From Calonectria ilicicola (Eukaryota; Ascomycota; Sordariomycetes; Hypocreales; Nectriaceae), in the NCBI GenBank assembly GCA_020809705.1, contig CP085833.1, positions 3,906,001-3,970,000 of the forward strand: a DNA stretch of 64,000 nucleotides. The letters are read 5' to 3'. The notes below the pieces were generated by a model. The model was not told the origin of the DNA. It was given only the letters and a program-made list of their open reading frames with translations, and made no database searches. Both the position numbers and the translations under genes were made by a program. How positions within the stretch are numbered: position 1 is the first letter of the stretch; each line of letters begins with the position of its first letter. Shown in pieces: positions 1 to 12,364 of the stretch.

Positions 1-212
1 GGGTGCCTCGGGCGTCTTTTCAGCGGGCTCGGTAGCTTCTTGCTTTGGCTTCTTGGTTGCGGCGCCCTTCTTCTTGTTCTTCTTCATTTGTTCGACCTGC
101 GATTCACACAAGATTAGCCGGCTGGTTCGAGGGAGGAGGGGCATGTGGCACGAACACGCTTCTTGGCGGCCGCAATCTTTTCTTGGCGGGCCTTTTCTTC
201 TGCGTCCGCCAT
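1..212 (-). CDS. N-terminus of a charged coiled-coil-like protein (partial, two exons)
   Basis: The gene is read on the minus strand and runs off the left edge. It starts at the ATG at 212-210. Exon 1 (212-156) encodes MADAEEKARQEKIAAAKKR. An intron at 155-97 (GT...AG, CTAAT branch site) joins in phase 0 to exon 2 (96-1), which begins VEQMKKNKKKG and stays open to the window edge. The visible 51 residues are almost entirely Lys, Glu and Ala. They start as a charged helix and then become a Lys-rich, Pro/Glu-rich linker, as at the start of large fungal coiled-coil proteins. The donor, GTTCGT, is weak; an alternative GTGTTC donor would give a different, less sensible frame. I cannot name the family from this fragment. 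The gene is divergent from the one at 1001, across 788 bp. Confidence 0.6.
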
Positions 213-1000
213 GTTGGGCTATAGGTCAAGAAGCGTGTATACAAAGAGTGGTGGTTGAACGAATGCGATGTCTTGATGGACGGAAAAGCTGTCGCCAAGT
301 GGCATGTGTCTGTCGACCTTGGCTTCGAGGGAGCTCCGTCATCAGCTGGAGCTTAGCTGGCCTGTGCATACAGTGTGTGGTGTTGGTAAACAAATAATAA
401 CACTGTACAACCCCGCGCCTGCCTGTTGCACTGGATGCGACCAGGAGTTCAAAGTCATGATGGCTTCAATTTTCAGAAATTGATTCTGCTTGAATAGTTA
501 TAATTGTGCAGTGAATTAATTTATTTCTGAATTTGGGCAGTGAGATGGCACTTTCAGGGTAGAAATGGTGCCATCAGAGCTGTTCTGAACAACCCTGGCG
601 CTTTCGAGTTCAATATCAACATAAAACTGTTACACAATTAGAGGGGGGGAAAGCATTTGATATTAATTTCAAAGCGACTCATTAAGTGCACATAAAATAT
701 AGAATCTTAGTGTATTATCACCATCTAAATGAGACCGCCCCGTTTGTATCTGACAAGTGAAAGCAAAGTCAGGACTGGTCGTTTGTATGACAGTATTCAA
801 TACTTGAGTGATGCAGCTCCCTTCTCAGATCCATGTTACACGGTCTCGGTAGCTGAATCTCAGCTGTTAATTTTCAGGTGCGCGTCTTGGTATCACCTTC
901 CCGTTTCATGTTTGCTGTCCTGCACTCCATCAACGCAGCCACTTCTCATTCTGCTGCAAGACACGGCGCCTTTTCGCAAACTTGACATGCAGCACTCGCA
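213..1000. promoter_or_regulatory. Intergenic region between two divergent genes
   Basis: This 788-bp spacer separates the starts of two divergently transcribed genes, so it should hold both promoters. It is AT-rich between about 470 and 730. I see no convincing ORF, tRNA or named motif in it. Confidence 0.5.
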
Positions 1001-3139
1001 ATGAACTGGACAGAAGGATCCCTTGCTCGTCATTCCCGAGGCAGGGGCTGGAATGAGGATGCTGCTCGCCAGAAGCAATATTTCGCCAAGGCTCGCGCTC
1101 GCAAACACGACCTGTCCGCTTCACAGAAAACTATGCATCATGCCTCCTTTGTCCCAGACCATATCCTCAAGACTGATCAGGTTCGAGGTTGCCGCAAGCT
1201 TGCATCTCCTTCTCTACAACAGCCTATAAACCTCATGAAGAGGCCGCGAAGCCAACGAGGTGATCAAAGGGACGCACGCGCCGTCACAAGAGATGCCGCG
1301 TCTCTCCAATCTAGCAATTCCCCTTCTACGCAAGAGTCTATCAACATCGATCTTGATTCAAAACGACGAAGACTTCTTGAAAAGTCAGATTGGACTGGTG
1401 TTGGCTTTCAAAAACCTATATCTATTGGTTTCGCTTCTCGAGGAGACGTAGCTGGCAATCTGCTCTCTGGTTACGACTCGAACCTGACCCAGAACTACCG
1501 AGGATGGACACAACGTACTCATAGAGGGAGAACTCGAACCGAAAATACAGCAAAGAAGGCCAACATCAACAAGCGCATAAATATCAGGATCGGGGATCGA
1601 GACTTTCAGTGGAGCCATGATAACAACTCCATACAAAGTCCCACCAGCTATCACGCCCCTCTTCCCACCTTCGAGGCATGGACTTCTAGGAGGAAAGGGT
1701 CAACAACGCCACAGTCTTCTTTCCTATCTTCGCCGAATGGTGGAACTTTAGCCCATGTTTCCTCATTTCATGGCAGACACTCCCTGGCACCGTCCTGCAG
1801 CTCTTGGGATCGACGCCAAGCCCCAAGCTCTGCATCTAACACTGACTCCTCCTCTGATCGTTGCACTAGTGGACGCCGGGATCAGCCCAAATACGTTGTA
1901 CAGTCTTCGCCTCAATTCATCCATCAACCCCAGCCTACTCGAGGGCGTGCCACGGCCCTGTTTGATTATCGCTCACCAACTCCAGATGAAACTAGCAGCA
2001 CAGTTGCCCAGATCGGCAGTCTCCGCGGACGTGGAAGCAGGCATATCACAACAGATGACGATGTGTGGGACATTTGGCTCAACTCCAACAATGACAATGA
2101 GCCACGGAATCATTCCGATGTGCATGACGAAAATGCGCCTTCACCGTCCATCACCCCTGGACCCAGTCACTATCACGATGGCTTAGACGAACAACCACCT
2201 GCACCTCTTCAGTGCGAGACAGGAGGGGAGGGGGATCTACAGACAAACACCTCGGAGCAATTTCCAGAAGCATTTTCAGCAAGCCCAAAGGTTTCATCTC
2301 GGAGGTCGAACTCGGTCTTGGTCCAATTCGAACTAGGGCCGTCAAAACTGGCGCAAGAGCGTGATGGCCCGATATCAGAGACAAGGCCAGAAACCGTGCC
2401 CCCCAAAAGAAAAGTTAGCTCTATCTGTGGATGGAGCGAAAAGTCTACCAACGCTAGGAAAGCCCTCATGCTCCCCTCTAACCCGGAACTGCCCAAGCCA
2501 CCAGACGTGCAGGACCTCATGGATTTGCTCATGGATGAGGACGGCACGGCCGGGCGCAACAGCACCCCAGACGAAGCATCGGGGGACGAGGATGAGATAT
2601 GGAAGAAGTTTGTGTTTGATGGGGACACAACCGAATTAAGTCGGCGAGCGCGCGTAGAAGCAAGGCAGCAAACGGCCCACCGCCTGTACCTTGCCAGGGC
2701 TGATACTCGCAGTGGTGCTGCAGAGCCGCCTGCATCGTTACGGGAGAATCCTTCGAGAAGCCCAGCCCCGGTCGGTGCCCTGGGATCGAATTACTCAGAA
2801 AATTCCCGCAGCCCCAAAATGGTCTCACACACGGCCGACCCAACCGAGATGGACGTGGCAGAGGTGACAAACTCTCACAGTGCCCACCAGCGATCGCCCA
2901 GGCTCCAACACACGGATTTCAAGTTCCACCAACCCCGGCTGTTCGTTGGGAGACTAGCCAGTCTGCCGTCTGGCAGTGTGGACCCGCGTGCAGCGCATCA
3001 GCAGCAAATGTGCAACAAAACCAAGGGGGGGAGGCGACAGTGGCGGCGACGACGTAGGGCAGAGGGACGGCCAGATTTCCGCGCGATGCCAGACTACGAG
3101 GGCGATCCCATTGAGGAGTGCTATTTGGGGGAGGGGTAG
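1001..3139 (+). CDS. Unknown 712-aa low-complexity fungal protein
   Basis: This is an uninterrupted 712-codon frame starting at ATG 1001 (MNWTEGSLARHSRGRG) and ending at TAG 3137-3139. The N-terminus is basic and rich in Arg, Gln and Lys (RQKQYFAKARARK). It is followed near residue 120 by a compact block with SKRRRLLEKSDWTGVGFQKP. Most of the rest is Ser/Pro/Arg-rich and probably disordered. An acidic stretch (DLMDLLMDEDG, then GDEDEIWKKFVFDGD) lies around residues 505-545. The C-terminus has a run of Arg (RRQWRRRRRAEG) followed by DYEGDPIEE. The Arg clusters could act as nuclear localisation signals; that is inference. The short conserved-looking blocks at both ends suggest a real gene rather than a chance frame. 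I recognise no enzyme domain and assign no function. Confidence 0.75.
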   Translation: MNWTEGSLARHSRGRGWNEDAARQKQYFAKARARKHDLSASQKTMHHASFVPDHILKTDQVRGCRKLASPSLQQPINLMKRPRSQRGDQRDARAVTRDAASLQSSNSPSTQESINIDLDSKRRRLLEKSDWTGVGFQKPISIGFASRGDVAGNLLSGYDSNLTQNYRGWTQRTHRGRTRTENTAKKANINKRINIRIGDRDFQWSHDNNSIQSPTSYHAPLPTFEAWTSRRKGSTTPQSSFLSSPNGGTLAHVSSFHGRHSLAPSCSSWDRRQAPSSASNTDSSSDRCTSGRRDQPKYVVQSSPQFIHQPQPTRGRATALFDYRSPTPDETSSTVAQIGSLRGRGSRHITTDDDVWDIWLNSNNDNEPRNHSDVHDENAPSPSITPGPSHYHDGLDEQPPAPLQCETGGEGDLQTNTSEQFPEAFSASPKVSSRRSNSVLVQFELGPSKLAQERDGPISETRPETVPPKRKVSSICGWSEKSTNARKALMLPSNPELPKPPDVQDLMDLLMDEDGTAGRNSTPDEASGDEDEIWKKFVFDGDTTELSRRARVEARQQTAHRLYLARADTRSGAAEPPASLRENPSRSPAPVGALGSNYSENSRSPKMVSHTADPTEMDVAEVTNSHSAHQRSPRLQHTDFKFHQPRLFVGRLASLPSGSVDPRAAHQQQMCNKTKGGRRQWRRRRRAEGRPDFRAMPDYEGDPIEECYLGEG

Positions 3140-5013
3140 GCAGAAAAGGGGGTTGCAGATGGAACACGCATCGAAGGCGCGTGGAATCAGCGTGGAATCA
3201 GCATGGAATCAGCATGGAACAGTCATGGAAGGATGGAAGGGCGTAAGAAGGCAGGGGGGTGGAAAAGGATGGGGAAGGGATGGGGAGGGATGGAAGGGAT
3301 GAGGGCTGCATGTGTGATGAGGTCACGGGCGCAATGGTTACGATTGCGGTGTGATGCATCGCTCGTCCTTGCAGTTCCAGGTTGCCCTGTGCGGATGCAG
3401 TGTTGCATTGGGGGCCTGGGGGATGACATCCCTGGGTGTTTTGTGATCGGCCGGGAGAGAAATACCATCTCTGGAGCTGAAAGAGTGCTGGGCGTGTCTG
3501 GGTTGTTAGCGGCTAGCCCGAGCTGATGTGGCCAGTACAACGTCAGTCCAGTCATCCGCCCTTGTTGCTTTTTGTAAGTGTCTTGCCCAAGCCCTGGTCA
3601 ACCTTTTTTTTCTTGGTCCTGTAACGAGGGCGAAAAGTCAAATTCAACAAAGGGGTGGGAATCGCGCGAGAATGGTCATGTTTTTGTAGGGTCAAAAAAG
3701 CAGCCATAGGCTTGGTTTTGATTGTGTGAGTGTGTGTGTGAGATCTGATCATCTGTGTACTTGAGTTCTGTAGGTATCGAGCGTCTATCGAAAAGGTACC
3801 GAAACGTACATCCATCCGTGCTCCCCTCAATGTACAAGGTAAAAAAAAAAAAACAAGATACCCCATGCGCCTTTGTATTAACAGGTTGTGAAACGAAGGT
3901 ATATGGTGTATAACAAGCAAGAGCAAAAAAAAATACAACCGAACGCCAGTGTCCCCGTCTATTTCCTTCTCTAAGTGTAGTAGCGTCATCATGACTGCGT
4001 AGCCCGGAATAATAACAATAATGATAATGATATAAAACAGTGTAAATCAAAAAAGCAAGTACAGCAATAAAAAAAAAAAAAGCCCAAGGGGGTTCGTAAA
4101 CCAGACATTTCAAAAAATAAAAAACATGAGCACACTAGAAGGGGATAAAGAAGCATGCGCGGATGCATGCACAGCAACCACCCTCATCACCAACAAGCCA
4201 AAACATTGTCTCGTCTCTCGTTATCTCAGCTGCATGACGACAAAGCCCATCATGTCTAACTAATGAGACCCGGTCAGGGAAGAGAGACGCAGGCGCGGGG
4301 GGGGAGGGAGGGTGGTGTGGAACCCAGCAGGTGCAGGTGCAGGTGCTGGCTTAGATAGGAAGGACGTTGACAGGGTGCACAGCCCCCAGCCACCAACCCC
4401 CGCTTCTAGAACAATTCTCTCAATGTGTCAGCCTCACGGGCTGATCTGCAGTGCAGCCAAGCCGGGGCGGTGACGGATGATGCAGAGAAGGTGCCATGGA
4501 AGGCAAAAAGAAACAGGAATAAGCAAGTGTGTTGTGTGTGATTTGTGTGACATGAGACAGGTGTTGTGACTGTGGTTGGTTCAATAGAGCCGGGTGTGTT
4601 CGAACAAGGGGTGCAAAAGTTGATGGAGGGTTGAAGGTGAGGCAGGCAGGCAGACAGACAGAGAGGGTGTGTGTGGAAGCGGAAGAGGAAGTGGAAGGGA
4701 AAAAAACGCCTAACATGCCCTCACTGCCCTGCGCGTGTGTAGAGGTGGCATCAAGTAGTGTTTGTGGCCACAATAGCTGGCCATTGCTGTCCTGCTGCTG
4801 CAGCCTCGTTTCTCAAGCGTGACGCCTCCCAATTGGACAGGGCGGTTCAAAGTACTGCGAGAACCACCCATCTCCGTTCCGCTCTTCCACATGTCTTGGT
4901 GATCGGACTCTGAGCGGCCACAACACTGGCCCTTGGCTCGAGCTTGTCCATGCTCATCGGGCGACCAGGATGGAAGAGAAGGTGTCTTGTCGAGAAACGA
5001 TACTGCTTTCATC
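3140..5013. other. Non-coding interval, 3' flanks of two convergent genes
   Basis: No coding region is supported here. The interval holds an 11-bp tandem repeat (3181-3224), homopolymer A runs near 3841, 3926 and 4069, and pyrimidine/purine-rich tracts. It contains the 3' ends of the convergent genes at 1001-3139 and 5014-5820. Confidence 0.5.
3181..3224. repeat. 11-bp tandem repeat, about four copies
   Basis: Four consecutive copies of an 11-mer close to GTGGAATCAGC are present. The first two are identical, the third begins with A, and the fourth has diverged at its 3' end. The array lies just 3' of the preceding stop codon and grades into GGATGGAAGGG-like purine repeats. Confidence 0.7.
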
Positions 5014-5820
5014 TCATGTGCATCTGCGGCGTCGCTCCTTGCGCTTGGACTCGCAGGAAGTCTTACACCCGGGACACTCGAAACCATGCTTCGAGATGTA
5101 TACACGGACGAGACATCTTGGGCATCGCCACCAAGTCGAGGGGAGGTAGCGGCCCTCGAGCCAGTCCTCGTTAACGGCATTGCCACGCTTCTGGATGTCC
5201 TCGCGGTGGTATTCTCGGAGGTGGTCCCGAAAGTGGTCGCGGCGGTGAAAGGGCTCGCGGGAACGGGTGCACTTTGGGTAGTCGCAGAGGTAGCTATCCT
5301 TGAGCGAGTCAGGAGCGTGCGTGTTCTTGTAGTGTCGCTGTAAGTCTGCGCATCGCCTGAAGGGTCGCGCGGTGCAACCAGGCATGAGGCAGAATACGGG
5401 CCAGTCTCGTCCAGGATAGGTCCTAAGGAGAAAGGGTTAGTATTTGTCGACGAGGCGACAGCTATATGCGAGCAATGCGACTTACACTTCGCTTCTGGGG
5501 GTTACTGCATCATCGACCGGGCTGGTGACCGGTGACGACGTCATGTAATTGTTGACGTGCTGGTGAGAGTCGCCCATCATGAACTCCGAAGCAGGAGAAG
5601 TGGCGGCTTGGAGAGTAGGAGTAGAGACCTGGAGGCTGTGAGGTGAATCGGGCATTGATGATGAGGTTTGCGAGCTACCGCTAGAGCTTGCGTAGCGGGC
5701 CAGAGGCAGAGACTGGTAAAGCTCGAGGGGGTATGAGATTGGCGATTTCTGCTCAAATTGAGGGGACGGCGCGTCGTGCCAGTAGTTAAAGTCGGAGGCA
5801 ATGTTGTAGTTGGGATCCAT
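5014..5820 (-). CDS. C2H2 zinc-finger protein with extra Cys-rich tail
   Basis: There are two exons on the minus strand. Exon 1 is 5820-5486, starting MDPNYNIASDFNYWHD. The intron is 5485-5423 (GTAAGT...TTAG) and exon 2 is 5422-5014, giving 247 aa. I start at the ATG at 5820; the frame is open a little upstream but has no ATG there. Residues 1-110 are Ser/Thr/Pro-rich and probably disordered. The junction reads SEV-TYPGRDWPVFC and leads into two C2H2 fingers. The first is C-x4-C (CLMPGC) with RCADLQRHYKNTH; the second is C-x4-C (CDYPKC) with RRDHFRDHLREYH. The tail adds WWRCPRC and FECPGCKTSC, a further Cys cluster that could bind another zinc, and ends in a basic KRKERRRR. A DNA-binding regulator in the nucleus is the natural inference. 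Targets are unknown and I do not recognise a named orthologue. Confidence 0.88.
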
Positions 5821-8800
5821 CTCAAAAGCCAAAGTGTCGTTTGCTCGAGCTCGCGCCGGAACTCGACAGACTCAAGCCTTGGCGACAATGTGAGAGGGGT
5901 CAAGATAGAGCTCGGGGAGGAGCTCTAGAAGAGATGATGAATTGTTTATATGAGGAGTGAGGGTAGCAATCAACACCAGGAGGTGAGAAGCAGAGGCAAT
6001 TGCAAGCTCAACGACTGGAGAGATGAGGTGGGATTGGATCGTATTATATGGTCAAGAAGCAGGAAGTGCAAATGTGAGTGGGACACAAGTGGTAGGAGCT
6101 TGCCCACCCAGGTCGATATATATGTCTTGAGGCGGAGGTAGACAAGATGAGATGAGGGGAGTGCGGTGAGAGGGGGGGTGTGCACGTGTACAGGTCCTAG
6201 GGGCAGCGGGGAGAGAGCAAAAGGTGAGGCTCCAAAGAGCACTTTGACTGGAGTGAGGCGACAAGGTGTAGTCGAGGAACAGCAAGAGAGCATGGGCCTG
6301 AATCCCGGCCGAAGTGCAAGTACATGTCGACGAGAACGAGACCAGAACCAAAGGGGTATCATTAGGCTTCTAGAATGCTACCAGGGTGCTAGCGCGGCCT
6401 AGGGCCTGACGCAATGCGGTCCCTGGGCCATCGTGTGCATGTCTATCGTCGTAGGAACACACAGGTCGATCGCTGCGTGCAATGTAGGTACGTAGCTAAT
6501 TACCATCCATGCAGAGGACGCACCGTGCCGTAACTTACAGTGGGAACGGAGGGACAAGCAAAGCGAAAGCGGTGGTGTGTGGAGATGAGCGAGAGGGGGC
6601 CGCCCAGGACCGGGGGCGAAGCATCTGGCGCACCCTGGCTCGTGATGGATGGGATGCCATGGCCCCAATTGACGGGGCCCTGGAGGGGCCCATAATACCA
6701 AGAGGCGAATCAAGTAAGTCGCTTTGAATGAGCAAAACGAGGGGAAAGGAAAGCCGCCCCGGGACGAGGCCAGGCTGGACGCACATGGAAAGTCGCATCG
6801 CCCATTGCATGTGCCACCTTGACACGACATCGCCAACTTGGAAACCGAGACGAGCAGGGTTAAGCAAGAAAAAAAAACTTCTCTTTTCTCCCAGTGCCCG
6901 GTGTCCTGAAGGGGAATGGGGGAGGGAGAAGTCAGCGAGGCTGTGGATGATCCCGAGGACTGTCTCAGGGACGACGCATCCTGCACTCGCATTAGAAAAA
7001 AAAAAGGGTCCACGTCTTGGAGCGCTTTGGCGGGAGCTGCCTCATCAACAAAGAAAGCCTAGGTAGATTTGGTGCGCGAGCCATCCCAAATACCGGACAA
7101 AAACGAGGTGCCAATTGAAAGCTACACCAGGTTCCCATGGCTAATCGTGCGCGTGGGGGAGACCAAAACCGGCCCAGATACACCCGGTATAGGCGGTCGT
7201 GTAATAGAGCCGACAGAATGAATTAGCCCACGAGGTCCAACGAGAAAACTAGCAGCGAGATAGCTAGTAACAACGTGCATGATGCCACATGTGCCCACGA
7301 CGAAAAGAGCAAACACTGCGCGACGCACGAACCATGCATGCCAGAGAAGGCATTCCCGATCCAGCAAGGGCGAGGCAAACCGGCAAGTAAAAGGTAGAGC
7401 AATTGCAGCAAATGCGAGGTACATTGACGTGTGTGTAGCTACTTGGGCGTCGCCAACGCGCCGCCGCATCGCCTCGTCGGGGCTGACGGATAGACGAGGG
7501 CAAATGCGAATGGGCGAATGGGGGAACGAGCATCGAGTGCGAGAGAAGGGCGAAGGGCGAAGGGGTGGGCATGCCCAGAGTTGGAGGGCACCGCCAGCGC
7601 CATTTCACCTCCCATTCGCACAGCGATTAAGGCCACGGGTAGCGACATGGCGACGGGAGTGGAGGCGGGTGTGGCAGAACTGGTGGTCGTGCCTCTGCTT
7701 CCATCAGTGCTTCTCCCAACGCCAGCAGCACTGCTCATGCTCGTCCTCGTCCTCGAGAGGAATGGAGCTTAGCTTAGCTTCCCTGGTCATGGAAGCTTCG
7801 GTGACCTCATCGGCGAGAGCTTGGCACAGGGCCCGCCAGCCAATATCGAGTGTGGGTGCAGTTTGCTGTCTTGCGCGCGCCAGGAGAGCTTGAATAGTGG
7901 AGCGTGGGATCCGTGTGAGACAGACGCGACGGGGGGACGGGATAGCAAAATGGCGGTTCCCCTCCCAAGCACGTTGCTGCTAATTAGCAACTAACCTGTC
8001 ACTTTACCCCACAGGCCATGATGGTACCAATGCGCTTGCGCGACCATACCACACACAGGCTACGTCTTCGCGCCGCGCAAAGCTTCGATTTGGAAGGAGA
8101 TGAGCTCTCCGAGTGGGATTCGTTTCGGAACGAGTGACAATAACAAAGAGAGAGAAAAAAATTCGACTCTGTGCCGCTGCTATGGACCCAGACGACGGAG
8201 AATTGCTAAAGCCGACCGCGCAGGGGCAATAAACAAGAGCATCGGGACCCGACTTGTACCCAGATGCAATCCGAGCTCGTTTGAATCATGTTCCCATCAC
8301 ATTGCCGTCCATAGCCTTCCAGGCCTTCCATGTCACGTTCCCTGGTATTCCTCGGCAAAAGCAAGCATTAGCTTATTCGACAGCCGGCGAGCAAAATCGG
8401 CCATCGGTATCGGGAGGAACAGCGAGCATTAGCGGGGAGTAGCTGATCGTCTACTTGGTGGCCGGTGGATCCGCTCATCACCATTAGACCCATGCTGCGC
8501 ATATGGCATGGTGCTCGAGAGGAGGGAAAGGGAAGTGAGCGAGAGAAGGGAGGGGATGGGGGGACAGGTAGGGATTCGGGTAACAGAGGGACAGAGACCG
8601 GGATGTCAGAGACAGAGTTTCTGAGTGGCAAATGATGGGAGGGACGAACTGAGCCCTGCTCGAACTTGGCTGGGCTGAAGATGAGAGACATGGGTACAGC
8701 CAGGTCCCACGACGAATGCCAACTCTCCGTACATAGAGCTATGTATCGCACCCAAAATGAAAGAAGTAAACGTACACGGGTATCTCGGGACAAGGGGTGA

Positions 8801-9770
8801 GCTACTGCATATTGGATTGGACCTAGAACTTGCTCAGCTGCAAGTTGCCAGGTTGGACACCGCACCGTGTCAATCTTCTTTTTTTTTTTTTCTTTCAGGG
8901 GGCGTGTGTTAGTTTGTTGATGCAGTTGAAAACAATAAGAAGAAAAAAAAGTACATACCATTGGCGTGCGTGGACCATGATCGGGTTTACATTGAAACCG
9001 TATTACGGCAGATGGCTTCTGTGGTTGGCCTGCGTCTTGTCTTTGGAGGCTCTGTCAAAGCTAACTAGTGGTCGAAAATGTGTCAGCCTAATCAGTCGTG
9101 CAGCCTTCTATGCATGTTGAAGTGTCGTTGGTCTGTGTGAGGGCACTGTACATTGCGTGGCTGGCCGCTTGTTCTTTGTTGGCTTGGTTGGGACGCGTTG
9201 ATGACTCTGCATACACAGTGCTTGGCATTCGTCGTTCAATGATTGCCGGAGGACCTCGATATCCACATGCCCACGCATCGTGACACACGACTGGGTTGGG
9301 ACGATGCCGGGAGGGCGGGCTGGTAGTGGGTGGGCACGGACAGTATGCTGCACACACCACAAGACTAGGGAGGGACCCAAGACAGGTGATGGCCACAAAA
9401 AAAACACGACGTCGCGGCAAGCAGCGGCAGCGGCAGAGGCACTTCGCATCAAAGCTCCATCAGCAAGCACATCATCAAAGCTTCCGTCGGGCCTACAGCA
9501 ACCGAATCCTTGAAGATCCCAAATCCACTTCTCGGCATCGACTAGAAGGAACAAAAGGAAGCCGACTTGTTTCTGCTCCCTGGGCCCTGCTCCCTTGAAG
9601 CCAACCCAACCAGGGGCACAAGACACACAGCCCCATCCTCTATACGGTTTTGACCATCAAAGCTGCTCGCAGTGTGGTCCCGATCAGTTCACCGCATCGA
9701 CAGCGCAGAACTGCACCCATCAATCATGCCCTCTAAAAAACCCACCCAAATTGTTGACCGGGGGGTTTTG

Positions 9771-9800
9771 GTTGCGTTGCGTTGCGTAGCGTTGCGTAGT
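9771..9800. repeat. (GTTGC)n pentamer microsatellite
   Basis: Six pentamer units in the order GTTGC, GTTGC, GTTGC, GTAGC, GTTGC, GTAGT form a short, slightly degenerate microsatellite in non-coding DNA. Confidence 0.75.
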
Positions 9801-12343
9801 AGCGTGCTCTCGGAAAGCTCAAGGTTTCTTCATCGCAATCCTCGCTTGGCTATCGCGCGTTTCAACACCACCTTTACGGTTCGGTTGTCGCTGACCGACA
9901 GTCGCGAGCAGCACACGGGGAAATGCTACTGAGAAAGGCCTGAGAGAGATTGGTGGGTGCCCCGCCAAGACCCCCCAATCCTCACCTGCTGCTGCCCTGG
10001 CCAACCGCATACTTTGCACACCACCCCACATGGTTCGGTGGACGATCTTGGGAAATGCGTATCCGTATTTTCTTTTTGTTCCCTCACTGCAACCCAGCAG
10101 TCAACGCTTGGAATTGGCAGATACCGGTCGCCATATGGGGGACCGTGGGGCTATGAACAGCATCTGCATGTCGGATATCCGTTTTGGGCATTCTGCAAGA
10201 GATAGTGAGGGGAAAGAAAGCCTTGCCCAGAGTGCCTTGAGCGAAAACAGTGACCGATATCTTTAGATCCCGTCCCGGTCGCCTCACCTTTCGTCGCCGT
10301 CGTCATCGCCGTTGTCGTCGTCGTCCTAGCTGCCTGACGACCCGGGCAACCACCAAAAATAGAGGCGAGTGGTTGCATTTTGCGGTGCGCAGGATGGATT
10401 GAATGGATTGGACGAATGCACGTCAGTTTTTCCTCCCTGGACGACTGCACGATAGGTGGTCTCGTTTGCTCCTCCCAACTGGGGAAAGTGCTGGCATGGA
10501 GCTTGCACAGATGAAACCAAGGAGCTTGGAGCTTGGCTCATCCCAATTTTCCCGATGGATGTCGTCTTCAATATCTTGGCATCGGCGTCGGCGTCGACGC
10601 CAATTCGAAACGACATTGCCCGCCGGCAAATGAAGAATAGGCATAGTCAGGTCAGTCGTTCGTTGTTGGTTGGTTGTCCTCCCAATCGTACTCTGTTAAT
10701 TTCCATACGTGACCCTCACTCTGTCGCTCGCTCGAAAGAAGCCCCGTACGAGGAAGCTCTCTCGCCGACACACCTCAAACCCCTCAGGCCCTGGCCCTTG
10801 CGCCCTGGTCTTGCTGACTGTTGCCGCCTCTCTTGGTTGTCTCAGTGGATCGCGCGGGGGTTGTCATTGATGAACGAAGCCTAGGGTCAACGAGCTTCAA
10901 GACACCAGGTCACCCGATGGCAGCCCCCCTGGGCCGGGGTATCGCTGCTAACGGCTGGCAGATGAAAGCTTCTGGAAGCCTTCCAGATCCGCAACATCCG
11001 TCCATCTATCTGCGACCTTCTCGACTGGGTCTGGCTCGGTTTCGTCCCGCCAAACTGCACTGGACCCTGTCTCGTAGCCCCTCTCTGGGTTGCGGCACAG
11101 CTCGTTGTCAAATGTCAGAGATAACACTCTCTAGCGACTCGTGAATCGATGGAGCAACCAGCCCCCCCGGCTTCCTTCTTCTTCCCTACTGTCGCTTGGC
11201 CCGAGCCTTGTGTTTCGAGTATCACTGAAAATCATCAATCACATCATCCACCTGCCTTGCTCGGATATGGCGCGCGTGCTCGTGGCTCTCGCTGCGGGTC
11301 TTCTTGGGCCAAGACAGGGAAAGAAGTTTGGAATCCTACCAGAAGAAAAAAAGAAGGGCCTGCCGCTTTGGACACCGTACATTCTGAGAGCAATTTTAGA
11401 GTTGGAAACACCATGGGTGCGCCCGTCCCCTCCCAAAATGTGTCATGGAAATAGCACACACTTGGTACGCGTCCGTCCTATGTCCATCACCCTGGCATGT
11501 CTTGCCCTTGTCTCAAAAAATTGGATTGCGCAAACTATTGTTTCATGGTGGTGCATTCGGCTTGCCCATCGCTTCGAGTCAGTTGCCCACAGCTTCTCGT
11601 AACAGGACGGAAAAAAAAAAAAGAGTTTAATAACAAGCAGAAAACCAAATGAAACATCTGGATATAGCACCACGGAAGACATACCCACAAACCATAGTGG
11701 TTCACACCATCGTGTAGTCGCACTCCTAAGTAATAACAGTAGCACATAATTGTATGCACGATGCAGACCGGGTCCCGTCTGCGTGCCCCGATTCGGGCCA
11801 ATTGGCTACAGGTCTGCCGGTTTCAAGATTAGTGCAAACCTTCTCCCCATCTTTTCCACCCAAAGCGGTTTGTCGTAAAAAAAGCAAAGAAAAAAAAAGA
11901 TGGTCCTATCCCGTCAGAGTCTTGAGAAACAGGTACGAACCTTACCGGTCATTGGGCCCACGCTACATTTGATTAGATCTCACATTGAGTCCCCTCCGAC
12001 AGCAGACGGCGGAAACCTTCGCATCGTAGCGGCCGCTTGTGGTGATTTTTCCGTCTTCTGGGACGATCGCGCCAGGGTCTACAAATCTCCGGTTGGCACT
12101 CGGCCGGACCGATAGATTTTTTTTTTCTTGCGCTCTCTCTTGCTGGTCTGGGCGTCAGAGTGCACGCATGGATACGGATGGGGGAAGCGTTGACGATGTT
12201 CGCTAGGCTGGCCAGAACGGTCCACTGCATGGGTTCGCAGATGGATTCTGGTAGGCGATCCCGCTCTAGGGTAGAGGTGTAGGCTCGAAGCGAAAGACTA
12301 GAGGCCAGAGAGTGCTGCAGGGTTGAAACATTTTTACATGGCG

Positions 12344-12364
12344 TTTTTTTTTTTTTTTTTTTTT
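12344..12364. repeat. Homopolymer T21
   Basis: An uninterrupted run of 21 T on the plus strand, in the long non-coding interval downstream of NOT3. Its length may vary between isolates or reads. Confidence 0.9.

Noticed and set aside
7279..7893. 204-codon plus-strand frame and overlapping minus-strand frames
   Set aside because: Composition is Arg/Ala-rich on one strand and equally open on the other, typical of GC-rich non-coding DNA. No motif or start context was found.
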